Shown here piece after piece: positions 16,428 to 24,958 of a stretch of 36,878 bases of DNA. Source of the DNA: Minisyncoccota bacterium (GTDB lineage Bacteria; Patescibacteriota; Minisyncoccia; Phycocordibacterales; UBA9973); contig JAGOPR010000008.1 of assembly GCA_017991895.1 (NCBI GenBank), positions 1-36,878 of the forward strand. The letters run 5' to 3'. Made by a program: the position numbers and the translations under genes. How positions within the stretch are numbered: the first letter of the stretch is position 1; every line of letters begins with the position of its first letter. The notes beneath the pieces are model-generated. The model ran no database searches, had not been told where the DNA came from, and saw only the letters and a list, made by a program, of their open reading frames with translations.

Positions 16428-16784
16428 CTAGCTCTTTCTGGTTCCTCGAATGGTTGAAATACTAGCTCCAAGTATTTTTGAAAGACCCATTGCTTCGTCT
16501 CTTAATTTTAATATTTCAGCTGAGTGTGCGTTTGTGTCCTCTAGTAGGGCAAGCCAGTATTTTGATTCATTGGCTGACTTAAGAGCATGAGTTAAAAAGT
16601 TAGCAAAATCTTTTTTGGTTGTGCCAGCTTGTGCCTCAACAATATTTGCGCCCACACTTGTTGCGCATCGTATAAGTTGTCGTCCTAAAACCTCGTTACT
16701 ATATATTTTCCTATCAAGACCGTTCACAAATCTAATTATGGCAAGTGAGAAGGAATATGATTTTTCTTGAGCTGTTGTCTGCAT
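16428..16784 (-). CDS. Four-helix bundle protein (23S rRNA intervening-sequence type)
   Basis: The 118-aa product is all-helical with the family signatures SFSLAIIRFVNGL, LGRQLIRCATSVGANIVEAQAG, KKDFANFLTHALKSANESKYWLALL and a closing helix. The family was first found as ORFs in 23S rRNA intervening sequences and is now known as widespread stand-alone bundles that form pentamers. Its function is unsettled. It lies between the pilus ATPase gene and the RNA candidate. No SD site is visible. Confidence 0.9.
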   Translation of the reverse strand: MQTTAQEKSYSFSLAIIRFVNGLDRKIYSNEVLGRQLIRCATSVGANIVEAQAGTTKKDFANFLTHALKSANESKYWLALLEDTNAHSAEILKLRDEAMGLSKILGASISTIRGTRKS

Positions 16785-16822
16785 GGCCTTTTCTTTTAAT
16801 TTTTCTCTTTGCTCTTTTATTT

Positions 16823-16870
16823 CAATCTGTAGTTGATTTAATCCTCTTCTGTTAAATCAACTACAGATTG
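16823..16870 (-). repeat. 18-bp inverted repeat over the pilB stop codon
   Basis: The arms 16823-16840 and 16853-16870 are perfectly complementary with a 12-nt loop. On the minus strand the first arm is the last coding part of the ATPase gene (encoding Gln-Ser-Val-Val-Asp-Leu), and the second starts with the TAA stop. No T-run follows, so it is better read as an mRNA 3' stabilising hairpin than as a terminator. Confidence 0.7.
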
Positions 16871-18535
16871 CACTTCTTCAATAGATGTAATTCCTGACAG
16901 AATCTTTACCACGCCATCTTCTTTCATATTGAAAATTCCTTGTTTGTTTGCGATACGTTTTATTTCTCGCTCACTTGGGTTTGATGGGATTATCTTTTCA
17001 ATTTCTTCATCAGTCATGATCGCTTCGAAAATTCCCATGCGTCCCTTAAATCCAGTCATGCTACAAGCGTGGCACCCCGGAGCCGTGTAGAGTTTTATTG
17101 GCTGGTCTACTTTTAGATTGTAAGCGCCAATATTTTTTCCAGCGTCTCCTGCCCCTTTCAAAATTTTTCGGAGGAGCGTTTCTTCTTCTGGTTTTACAGG
17201 GCGCTCGACTCGGCATTCTTTACAAAGCACACGCACTAGACGCTGAGCAATTGAAAGAGAAAGTGCTGAGACCAAAATTTTTGCGTTTACATCAAGATCG
17301 ATAAGGCGGGGGATCACACCAGCGGCGTTGTTGGTGTGAAGTGTTGAGAACACGATGTGCCCAGTAAGCGCAGATTCCACAGCAATCTTTGCAGTTTCTG
17401 GGTCACGGATTTCTCCCACCATTATCACATCCGGATCTTGTCGAAGAGCCGCACGAAGTCCATCGAGGAAAGAAAAGCCTTTGTCTATTTGTGTTTGAGT
17501 AATTCCTGCAAGATGATATTCGACAGGGTCTTCAATCGTAATCATTTTTAATTCAGGAGAATATATTTTTCGAAGGAATGCGTAGAGTGTAGTTGTCTTA
17601 CCGGAACCTGTCGGACCAGTAATGAGTATAAGCCCATTAGGCTTTTGGATTTCTGCATTGATGATTGAGAAAAGTTTTGGTTCGATTCCCATACTTTCTA
17701 GCTCAACTTGGATAGATTTTGGATCAAGAATACGCATAACGATAGATTCGCCGTACGAGCCGGGGACTGTGGAAGTACGCATGGAGATTTCTACGCCATC
17801 AATAAACACACTAAAGCGCCCATCCTGAGCCTTTGTTGTAATCGTGAGTTTCATTCCTGCGACAAGTTTGATGCGAGAATTTAAAAGGTGGTATACCTTC
17901 ATGTCGAGGAACAAAATATCGCGAAGTACTCCATCGAGACGGTAGCGAACACGCATTCTTTTTTCTTCAGGTTCAATGTGCACATCTGAACATTTGAGAG
18001 ATATCGCACCAGCGAGTACTACTTCAAGAAGACGAGATGTTGCGTGGATGTCATGAGCAGTTGTAATCTCTTCTGCAATTTTTTTTACATCATCGAGCGT
18101 TTTGATTTTATCTTTTAGTTCGGCGAGTGTTTCGCTTGATACATCAAGACCCCCGCGCTTGGATTCTTGAGCGAAGGAGATTTCTTTATATCGAGCCCAT
18201 GCTTTTTCTAGAGAGGCATGAGAAGACATGAAAAGGGTAGGCTTGAAACCTCGTCGAACGAAGTCTTCGGCGAGTACTTTTACTTCTCCGTCTTCTGGGG
18301 AGATCACCGCTATGTGAACTTCTTTCCCAAAAACTTTAAAAGATGCTGCTTTTACTCGGCGGGCCTCTTCTTCAGGAATAAGTCGGAGAGCTTCGTTTTG
18401 AATCGTGGTTGTAGATAGGTCTACATAAGAAACCCCGTATCTTGCCCCAGCGAGGGTCTCTGCAAGTACCTCCTCTTCTTGGGCGCGGAATTCGTCCAGA
18501 TTTCGGTCAATTTTATCATCGTATTCTTGGGGCAT
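16838..18535 (-). CDS. pilB: Type IV pilus/type II secretion ATPase (PilB/GspE)
   Basis: The 565-aa product has an N-terminal MshEN-like domain (about 30-130). The secretion ATPase core follows: Walker A GPTGSGKTTT near residue 310, an Asp box, Walker B MVGEIRDPETA, and a His box in GHIVFSTLHTNNA. A four-Cys zinc site (CKEC near 440, CHAC near 491) is typical of GspE/PilB. It powers pilin polymerisation at the inner membrane. The other pilus genes are not in this window. A TATAAT box lies 14 nt upstream of the ATG. Confidence 0.95.
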   Translation of the reverse strand: MPQEYDDKIDRNLDEFRAQEEEVLAETLAGARYGVSYVDLSTTTIQNEALRLIPEEEARRVKAASFKVFGKEVHIAVISPEDGEVKVLAEDFVRRGFKPTLFMSSHASLEKAWARYKEISFAQESKRGGLDVSSETLAELKDKIKTLDDVKKIAEEITTAHDIHATSRLLEVVLAGAISLKCSDVHIEPEEKRMRVRYRLDGVLRDILFLDMKVYHLLNSRIKLVAGMKLTITTKAQDGRFSVFIDGVEISMRTSTVPGSYGESIVMRILDPKSIQVELESMGIEPKLFSIINAEIQKPNGLILITGPTGSGKTTTLYAFLRKIYSPELKMITIEDPVEYHLAGITQTQIDKGFSFLDGLRAALRQDPDVIMVGEIRDPETAKIAVESALTGHIVFSTLHTNNAAGVIPRLIDLDVNAKILVSALSLSIAQRLVRVLCKECRVERPVKPEEETLLRKILKGAGDAGKNIGAYNLKVDQPIKLYTAPGCHACSMTGFKGRMGIFEAIMTDEEIEKIIPSNPSEREIKRIANKQGIFNMKEDGVVKILSGITSIEEVQSVVDLTEED

Positions 18536-18585
18536 AATTTCTAATTTATATTATATCGCATAAGGAAATCTAAAGCGACGGGGTA

Positions 18586-18623
18586 TTGACTTATCTCCCA
18601 AAAAGTGCTAAAGTATGCATAAT
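18586..18623 (+). promoter_or_regulatory. Possible promoter of the 18662 gene
   Basis: TTGACT at 18586-18591 is followed after 17 nt by TAAAGT (18609-18614); an alternative -10 lies within the TATGCATAAT stretch just downstream. It faces the secreted-protein gene. Confidence 0.45.
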
Positions 18624-18661
18624 ATCTAAAATCGTATTCCTTAACTAAAATATATATAAAA

Positions 18662-19771
18662 GTGAAAAAAACAGCTAAGTTTTGCCTGTTTGTCATCGGG
18701 ATGATGGCACCAGCAATCGTAATGGCTCAAGACGAGCCAAAAATTGACACGAAAAAGTATGATGTAGTATCCGACAAAACAACGGAGGTCAACACTCATA
18801 GTTCTTCGGACAATGGGAACACGCAGTCATTGCAAAGCAGTAAGTACAAGCAAACACAAGGACCGCCCAAAAAGAAAGTTGTGCCAAAAGCAAATGTAAA
18901 AAAAGCACCACCTAAACGTGCGACAAATGCAAAAAGCACAAGGACTTCTACTCGTACAAGAAGTACGGCTAGTAGCAAGGAAAAAGTGAGGACAATTATC
19001 CTTCGCGAGAAGGACGTACCAAAACCAGCTCCGGTCCAAGTACCGCCGGTCATTTATAATGACCACAGGTCATGGGTCACCAACCATAATTATTTTGGTG
19101 ATACATCGGCGACGTATGAAGGTAAGCCCGATACTCTTAAGTATGATTTGCTACGTGACGGGACACTAGTTCCACACACAGAAGATTCAATTGTTGCTTT
19201 GGCTCCAATTGATACATGCCATCGGGATGATTCAACTTGGAAACACAAGGAGAATCTTCACTGCAAAGGGCATCGTGACTGGGTGCTTTGGCACTGGAAG
19301 GACAAGCAAAAATTTAAGTTGCGTCATTGTGCGGAAACGTACAACCGCGATTCGGTACTTCGCGTAAGGTTATGGCTTGTTCTCGGGACAGCAGCACTTA
19401 TTGCATTTGAGGACTATGCTTGTACTCAAAATTATTGGTTGCCACGTAAGCCTTCAAGTAACGGCAATTCAGGCAACAACAATAATAACAATGGGAACGA
19501 CCCAGCTGTTATCGATACCGGTGATACCAATCACCACGGTACTGGTAACAAGCCAGCAAGAACTGATGTTATTTCACGCGATGAAACAAAATCGCAAAAA
19601 ACAAATTCCAATCCTGTTCAATTGTACAAAGTTCAGCCGATAACCTTTGGGTATTCGGTAAAAGCAACTTTTACATTTTCTATCGGAAGCGGGTTACCTT
19701 TTTCAAAAGTTTTAATGAATGGATTTTTACATCCAAGAATCCAACCATTAGTCTTTATAAAAAGGCAGTAA
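18662..19771 (+). CDS. Secreted basic protein of unknown function with Cys/His cluster
   Basis: The start is GTG. A signal peptide covers about residues 1-22, with a likely cut after VMA. Residues about 60-110 are a Lys/Arg/Pro/Thr-rich stretch. The middle holds a His/Cys/Trp cluster (DTCHRDDSTWKH, HCKGHRDWVLWHW, LRHCAETYN) that could bind metal or form disulphides. One hydrophobic helix follows (about 235-252), then an Asn-rich low-complexity linker with six Asn in a row and a beta-like end. I recognise no family. It lies between the pilus ATPase and the Ig-repeat surface protein, so an envelope role is likely. Confidence 0.65.
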   Translation: MKKTAKFCLFVIGMMAPAIVMAQDEPKIDTKKYDVVSDKTTEVNTHSSSDNGNTQSLQSSKYKQTQGPPKKKVVPKANVKKAPPKRATNAKSTRTSTRTRSTASSKEKVRTIILREKDVPKPAPVQVPPVIYNDHRSWVTNHNYFGDTSATYEGKPDTLKYDLLRDGTLVPHTEDSIVALAPIDTCHRDDSTWKHKENLHCKGHRDWVLWHWKDKQKFKLRHCAETYNRDSVLRVRLWLVLGTAALIAFEDYACTQNYWLPRKPSSNGNSGNNNNNNGNDPAVIDTGDTNHHGTGNKPARTDVISRDETKSQKTNSNPVQLYKVQPITFGYSVKATFTFSIGSGLPFSKVLMNGFLHPRIQPLVFIKRQ

Positions 19772-19792
19772 AAAATTTCTAAACCTATAACC

Positions 19793-19821
19793 GGAACAAT
19801 TTGCACTAAGCGAATTGTTCC
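19793..19821 (+). terminator. Weak hairpin after the 18662 gene
   Basis: A 9-bp stem GGAACAATT / AATTGTTCC with an 11-nt loop has no T-run after it. It may be a 3'-end structure rather than a true terminator. Confidence 0.4.
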
Positions 19822-19908
19822 AAACCCTTCAGTTCTTAATCACTTAGAGAGCGATTGAGGCCTGAAAGATTTGAGTCAATTATTAGTTACAAGAGTCGCA
19901 TTATTATT

Positions 19909-22900
19909 ATGAAGAAAATCAGTATGAATAAAAATAAAAAGTATATTTTTGGAGCAATTATGGCTCTAGCCTTTTTCTCTGCGTTGCCGATAGTCGCCGA
20001 TGCTGCCATCGTAACGTGGAATAATTTTAGTAATGACTGTCGAAATACAACTATCGTTGCAAACGATACAACGCAAGAAAATGCCGGAGCAAAATGCTGG
20101 GGTAATTCTGTTTCTGCTAAAGGCGGAGACATCGTTGTAGTTGGAGTTTCGTATCACAACACTAGTTCTGTTGATGCGCTAAACACAATAACTCAAATCA
20201 ATCAGCCAAACGGCACACAAAATTCATTCACGTTTAATGGATTTGTTGCTTCAGGTGGAACACAAGCAACTGGTACAGTTGCGGTGAACTTTACTGACGG
20301 TGCTCATTCGCTCTCTCTCATTGGTGTAGTCTGGGAACCAGAAAATGGTCTTGTACGAACTACAATGCCAAATTTGTATACTCAAAGCCTCGGGACAATA
20401 AAATCTGCGTCATCTTGTCCAACAGGTGGTGCTACTGGCACATACTGTCACGCAGGTCTCATGAAATACCGCTTCCAAGTAAGCGGTAGTGCCACACCTA
20501 CATCTACTTGTGCAATAAATGTTTTCCGAGTAAACCCAATAACAATTTCTGCTGGGCAGAAGTCAAATGTTGTTTGGCACACATCAGGTTGTGCGAATGT
20601 TACGGTAAGTGGGCTCGGGGTAAATGGTAGTGGAGCAATTGGCTCGCTACAAACTCCAGCACTTTCAGGAAATACAACATATACAATAACTGTAAATCCA
20701 AATGGACGCGGTACGCCCATCGTTCAGTCAGCAACAGTTTCAGTTACTGGTGTGGTAACAGCAGCTTGTCAGATAGATTCATTCACTGGCCCAACAGGGA
20801 CGATACCAAACGGTAGTACCGCCACTCTTTCATGGGCAACACGAAACTGTAATAGCGTTTCGATTTCTGGTCTAAGTATTCCAAGCAACCAAACAAATGG
20901 CACAGCGACAACACCAGCGCTCACAAGCTCAACATCATATCGTCTTACTGCAAGCGGGAATAGTGGCACAGTCACACGCGATGTTTTTGTAAATGTAAAT
21001 TCTGGGGTTGTTGTTACACAGCGATGTCAGATTTTAAATTTTGATGGTCCAACTTCTGCAATTCCTTACAATGGAAGTGCAACTCTCGTATGGAATACAC
21101 AAAATTGTTCAAACGTTTCGATTTCAGGACTTAGTATTACACCATCACAAACTTCTGGTTCAGCTACTACTTCAAACCTAACAAGTACAACAAGCTATAC
21201 ACTTAGTGCATATGGAAGTGTCGGAAGTGATAGCCGTACAGTTTCTGTGAGCGTGCTTCCATATAGCAATCCAAACCCAAATCCAGTTTGTACAATTACA
21301 CAATTTACACCTTCGGCACTCTCAGTCCCAGTGGGAAGTACAGCAACTTTGTATTGGTCTACAAACGGATGTTCGAATGTTTCGATAACGGGTCATGGTA
21401 TTTATGGAACTCAGGCATTGTCTGGACAAGTAAATACTGGAGCACTTTCTGGTACTGAAACATTTACACTTACTGCATACGGAAGCTCTGCATGGAATCC
21501 TGTTCGACAAACAGTGACTGTCTCTACATATCAGATTCCAAATCCAATTCCTACACCAACTCCGTACCCATACCCTTATCCATATCCAGTGCCTCAACAA
21601 AATTGTAATATCTCGTCTTTCTACGCATCACCTAGTCAGGTTGTAAACGGAGAAAGCGCGACACTTATCTGGAATACATACGGATGTTCAAGCGTTACAG
21701 TTTCTGGTGGGAATATTTACAACTACGGCTCACAGCCAACTTCTGGGCAGATAAGTACTGGAGCTGTTTACAATAGTACGACATATACTCTTACAGCCTA
21801 TGGAGCAAATACTGTAAATCAGTCTGCGACAGTGTCTGTTTACCAATCAAACCCTTATCCAAACCAGACTACTCCAAGTGTTTCAACATATTCAGCAAGT
21901 AATGTGTCTACATATTCAGGAACACTAAACGGATATATTTCAAACTCCAACTACTACGGAGGAAATTATTCTTCATATTATTTCCAATACGGGACATCTT
22001 CAGGTTCGTTGAATAACTCCACCCCGATGCAGACTCTAAGTGCATACTCTGGAAATATTTCAGCGTATGTTTCAAATCTTGCTCCAAATACTACATATTA
22101 CTTCCGCGCAGTTGCACAAAATAGCTATGGGACAAATTATGGCTCAATCTTGTCGTTTGTTACAGGCGGTTCACAGCAACCAACTTCTGCGAGTGTTGTA
22201 ACAAGTGTACCAACAAGCGTGTTTTCAACTTCTGCTCGTTTGAACGGAATAGTTATTGCTCCATCATCATACGGAATTGCCAATGCCTACTTTGAATATG
22301 GTACAGATTTGAACCTTGGACAAACAACAAATCAGCAATCTGTTTCAACTGCAAACAATTTGATGAATTACTACGACACTGTTTCTACAACACCAAACAC
22401 AACGTACTATTTCCGAGCCGTCGGTGTAATAAATGGACAGACATATCGTGGTGTTACAAATTCGTTTACGACTCGTGGCACGAATGTGGTTACAAATGTG
22501 GTTACAAATACAGTGATTTCTGGCACAGGTACAGGATCACGATATGTGATGCTTTCCATCGATAATAAATTCCAGAATATTACAGAAGGGGAAACGATTA
22601 CTTACGAAGTTATATACAAAAACATTTCATCAACAACACTTACTGATGCTGTTCTAGAAGTAATGCTTCCATCTGGAGTTACATTCAAACGTTCGACTCT
22701 TGGAGTGCTCACAACAAACAATACTGTTGCCGTAACTCTCGGAACCCTTCCGAAAGATGCTTCAGGAAGTATCACGATAGAAGGAATCGCTGATGGTGTT
22801 AGAAATGGCGACTCACTCATTGCTACAGCGACTCTTTCATTTACTTTGCCATCAACAGCTCAAGATACTGTAGTCGCGTACGCACTCAATACAGTGACAA

Positions 22901-23109
22901 GCAATGGGAATGGAAGCTTCCTAACAGGTCTTGCACTATTTGGAGTCGATTTCTTCCCTCGAACATTCTTGGGTTGGATTTTCCTCATTGGACTTATCAT
23001 CCTTGTGGTAGCTCTTGCTCGACGTCTTAATGAAAAGAAGCAACAGCCAGTATACGCAGGAACTCATAACCATGCTCCATCAGGTCATCCTGAGAATTTG
23101 CCACACTAA
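19909..23109 (+). CDS. Large surface protein with Ig-like, Fn3-like and DUF11-like domains
   Basis: The ATG at 19909 gives 1066 aa and a clean signal peptide ending near ADA; longer starts place extra residues before it. After an N-terminal domain come about five repeats of roughly 80-110 aa. Each starts Cys-x-Ile and contains a second Cys in a W-x-T-x-x-C-x-x-V segment, so each can form one disulphide. A Pro/Tyr-rich hinge lies between repeats 4 and 5. Then come two Fn3-like domains sharing the NTTYYFRAV strand, a DUF11-like domain (about 22540-22860), and a C-terminal membrane helix with a basic tail. Inference: a cell-surface stalk or adhesin anchored by its C-terminus. Confidence 0.85.
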   Translation: MKKISMNKNKKYIFGAIMALAFFSALPIVADAAIVTWNNFSNDCRNTTIVANDTTQENAGAKCWGNSVSAKGGDIVVVGVSYHNTSSVDALNTITQINQPNGTQNSFTFNGFVASGGTQATGTVAVNFTDGAHSLSLIGVVWEPENGLVRTTMPNLYTQSLGTIKSASSCPTGGATGTYCHAGLMKYRFQVSGSATPTSTCAINVFRVNPITISAGQKSNVVWHTSGCANVTVSGLGVNGSGAIGSLQTPALSGNTTYTITVNPNGRGTPIVQSATVSVTGVVTAACQIDSFTGPTGTIPNGSTATLSWATRNCNSVSISGLSIPSNQTNGTATTPALTSSTSYRLTASGNSGTVTRDVFVNVNSGVVVTQRCQILNFDGPTSAIPYNGSATLVWNTQNCSNVSISGLSITPSQTSGSATTSNLTSTTSYTLSAYGSVGSDSRTVSVSVLPYSNPNPNPVCTITQFTPSALSVPVGSTATLYWSTNGCSNVSITGHGIYGTQALSGQVNTGALSGTETFTLTAYGSSAWNPVRQTVTVSTYQIPNPIPTPTPYPYPYPYPVPQQNCNISSFYASPSQVVNGESATLIWNTYGCSSVTVSGGNIYNYGSQPTSGQISTGAVYNSTTYTLTAYGANTVNQSATVSVYQSNPYPNQTTPSVSTYSASNVSTYSGTLNGYISNSNYYGGNYSSYYFQYGTSSGSLNNSTPMQTLSAYSGNISAYVSNLAPNTTYYFRAVAQNSYGTNYGSILSFVTGGSQQPTSASVVTSVPTSVFSTSARLNGIVIAPSSYGIANAYFEYGTDLNLGQTTNQQSVSTANNLMNYYDTVSTTPNTTYYFRAVGVINGQTYRGVTNSFTTRGTNVVTNVVTNTVISGTGTGSRYVMLSIDNKFQNITEGETITYEVIYKNISSTTLTDAVLEVMLPSGVTFKRSTLGVLTTNNTVAVTLGTLPKDASGSITIEGIADGVRNGDSLIATATLSFTLPSTAQDTVVAYALNTVTSNGNGSFLTGLALFGVDFFPRTFLGWIFLIGLIILVVALARRLNEKKQQPVYAGTHNHAPSGHPENLPH

Positions 23110-23148
23110 TATAACTAGTAAGTAGATAGTAGCTAGTAATTAGTAGAG

Positions 23149-23185
23149 AACATGCCCGACTTTCTTTTAGAAAGTCGGGCATGTT
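23149..23185 (+). terminator. Hairpin between the surface-protein gene and tsaE
   Basis: A perfect 17-bp stem (23149-23165 with 23169-23185) has a 3-nt loop and a GC-rich core. There is no T-run after it on the plus strand. A TAGTAT -10-like box overlaps its 3' edge (23185-23190) and may start tsaE transcription. Confidence 0.7.
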
Positions 23186-23200
23186 AGTATCAAAACACAG

Positions 23201-23647
23201 ATGAAAAAGACTTTTTCGAAAAATGAAATTCCAGCAATTGCCAGAGAAGTATTGAGCTTCCTGAAAGCTGACAGCTCTAATCTGCAAGCTACCGTCATCG
23301 CGCTCTCGGGCGATCTCGGAGCAGGGAAGACGACACTTACTCAAGCAATCGCCCGCGAACTCGGCATTACGGAAAATGTAATCTCTCCTACATTCATAAT
23401 TATGAAACGTTACCCAGTTGTTTCTACTAGCTACTCACTACTAACTACTAACTTGGTTCATATCGATGCATATCGTCTCGATTCCCACAAAGAACTAGAA
23501 AAACTCGGCTGGGCAGAAATAATTTCTAATCCAGAAAATCTTGTTCTTATAGAATGGCCAGAACGTGTCTCAGAAATAATCCCAAAATCCGCGCACAAAA
23601 TTTCTCTCATTCACAAAAACGACGAGGAGCGAGAAATGGAATACTAA
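23201..23647 (+). CDS. tsaE: tRNA threonylcarbamoyladenosine ATPase TsaE
   Basis: The 148-aa product has Walker A GDLGAGKTT (37-45), the SPTF motif (62-65), HIDAYRL (87-93) and VLIEWPER near the end, all typical of TsaE. It works with TsaB and TsaD to make the t6A37 modification of tRNAs reading ANN codons. Between SPTF and HIDAYRL there are about 13 extra residues (PVVSTSYSLLTTN, 72-84) encoded by a repetitive ACTA-rich stretch (23422-23451). No tsaB or tsaD is visible nearby. Confidence 0.93.
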   Translation: MKKTFSKNEIPAIAREVLSFLKADSSNLQATVIALSGDLGAGKTTLTQAIARELGITENVISPTFIIMKRYPVVSTSYSLLTTNLVHIDAYRLDSHKELEKLGWAEIISNPENLVLIEWPERVSEIIPKSAHKISLIHKNDEEREMEY

Positions 23648-23665
23648 GACTCAAAAAGTATATTT

Positions 23666-23693
23666 TTGACATAGCTCAAAAATATTGTAGTAT
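23666..23693 (+). promoter_or_regulatory. Promoter of the 23720 gene
   Basis: TTGACA (23666-23671), a 16-nt spacer and TAGTAT (23688-23693) lie 26 nt before the ATG. Confidence 0.65.
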
Positions 23694-23719
23694 CAAAAAG
23701 AACCAAAAAAATTCTTTTT

Positions 23720-24901
23720 ATGACTAGATTAATAAAGGCGCTTATACCAAGGCCGTTCTCCCAAAAGGAGTTTTACATTGCGGTAGTGGTTATTGTGCTA
23801 TTAGTTAGCGTCATACCCTACCTTGAAATTTCCGGAGCAAGCTATGTTTTCTACAAGCTTACCAATGAACATGCGATGGCACAGTCTATCGTATACCCAA
23901 TAAGGAGGTTCGTATTAATATCGATAGGTTTAGTTTGCCTACTCAATCACATGAAAGTCTGGTTGTTTTCTCACCAGATAATCAAAAACAAGATAATTGA
24001 GGGTATTTACGACCGGTTGATGTTTTTTCCGACTTGGGGAGCGTTCATCGCATTTTTAGTTTTAAGTATTAATGCGATTTTTTCAATGCAGTTGCTGGAA
24101 TTTTTTGCGCCACGTTGGCAGTACACATTAATTTTTAGCGACATGGTAATTTATGTTTTGTCAGTAGCTTCAATCTGGATATTTGGGGCAGTTGTTCACA
24201 CAGTAGGGAAACTCGATAAAGAAGCCGACATGTGGCTTTCCACCCATTTCAGTTCACTCGAATATTTTTTGTGGCCGTACTTATTAGGAATAATTCTAGC
24301 TAAAATCTTGCTAGGGAAAAATCTAATGAAGTATAAATTGCTATCATGGTATTTCGACAAAAAGGGAATCGTTGTAGATAGAACAACTAAAAAAGGTAGA
24401 GCTCAAGCAATTCTCGACATGAGAGAAGCACGAGCAAATGGCTATGGACTTCTCGCTGGCTCAGACGGACGCTCGTACGACGACACACCCAAGCCGTTCA
24501 CGGCAGGTCTCGTTAAGGATATCGAAGTCGGAATGAGCGTTGGCCTTATTGTTATTGTAAATAGTGGTCAGTTTAAACGCCCACTGAAGGGATCAATATC
24601 AAAGAAGCCAGGGAAGAATGTAAGAATTTTGGTAAAGAGCTGGTGGAATCCAGTTTGGCTTTTTAAAGCATTGCTATTACCTTGGGCAAACTCACCACGA
24701 ATAATAAATGTGGTATTTACCAAAAAGATTGTAAGAACAGAAGAAGAAACGACTGAAGAGTATTGTGAACGTTTGAACCGTATTGTTTTAGAAACAAAGG
24801 CGAAGGAAGAATCCCGTTTATTGCATCGTCCAAGAAAGATAAAATTTTTTCTTTGGACAAGATGGAATTACCGTAGATTTGTGAACTTTTGCTTTAATTA
24901 G
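23720..24901 (+). CDS. Multi-span membrane protein with divergent PlsC-like acyltransferase domain
   Basis: The 393-aa product has four or so membrane helices in residues 18-160. The rest lines up with lysophosphatidate acyltransferases: H176-FSSL-E181 in place of HX4D, then an aliphatic AKILLGK stretch, then KGIVVDR with the conserved Arg. A helix follows, ending in GYGLLAGSDGRS (about 242-252) where PlsC has FPEGTRS. A Lys-Pro-Phe..Gly and IVIVNSGQF strand complete the pattern. The spacing (about 70 residues from His to the GSDGRS block) also matches. Family knowledge: these enzymes move acyl chains to lipids. The Glu for Asp and the missing FPEG make the substrate, and even activity, uncertain. 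The C-terminal tail is strongly basic. Confidence 0.6.
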   Translation: MTRLIKALIPRPFSQKEFYIAVVVIVLLVSVIPYLEISGASYVFYKLTNEHAMAQSIVYPIRRFVLISIGLVCLLNHMKVWLFSHQIIKNKIIEGIYDRLMFFPTWGAFIAFLVLSINAIFSMQLLEFFAPRWQYTLIFSDMVIYVLSVASIWIFGAVVHTVGKLDKEADMWLSTHFSSLEYFLWPYLLGIILAKILLGKNLMKYKLLSWYFDKKGIVVDRTTKKGRAQAILDMREARANGYGLLAGSDGRSYDDTPKPFTAGLVKDIEVGMSVGLIVIVNSGQFKRPLKGSISKKPGKNVRILVKSWWNPVWLFKALLLPWANSPRIINVVFTKKIVRTEEETTEEYCERLNRIVLETKAKEESRLLHRPRKIKFFLWTRWNYRRFVNFCFN

Positions 24902-24912
24902 GAATTGAAATT

Positions 24913-24943
24913 GTACCCGCGACTATGTTGCGGGTACCTTTTT
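24913..24943 (+). terminator. Terminator before polA
   Basis: An 8-bp GTACCCGC / GCGGGTAC stem (24913-24920 with 24930-24937) is followed by five T. It ends the membrane acyltransferase transcript just before the polA -10 box. Confidence 0.85.
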
Positions 24944-24946
24944 GTA

Positions 24947-24952
24947 TATACT
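24947..24952 (+). promoter_or_regulatory. -10 box of polA
   Basis: TATACT ends 6 nt before the polA ATG. With a terminator directly upstream this must be where polA transcription begins, and the mRNA would be leaderless. Confidence 0.55.
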
Positions 24953-24958
24953 CTAACT

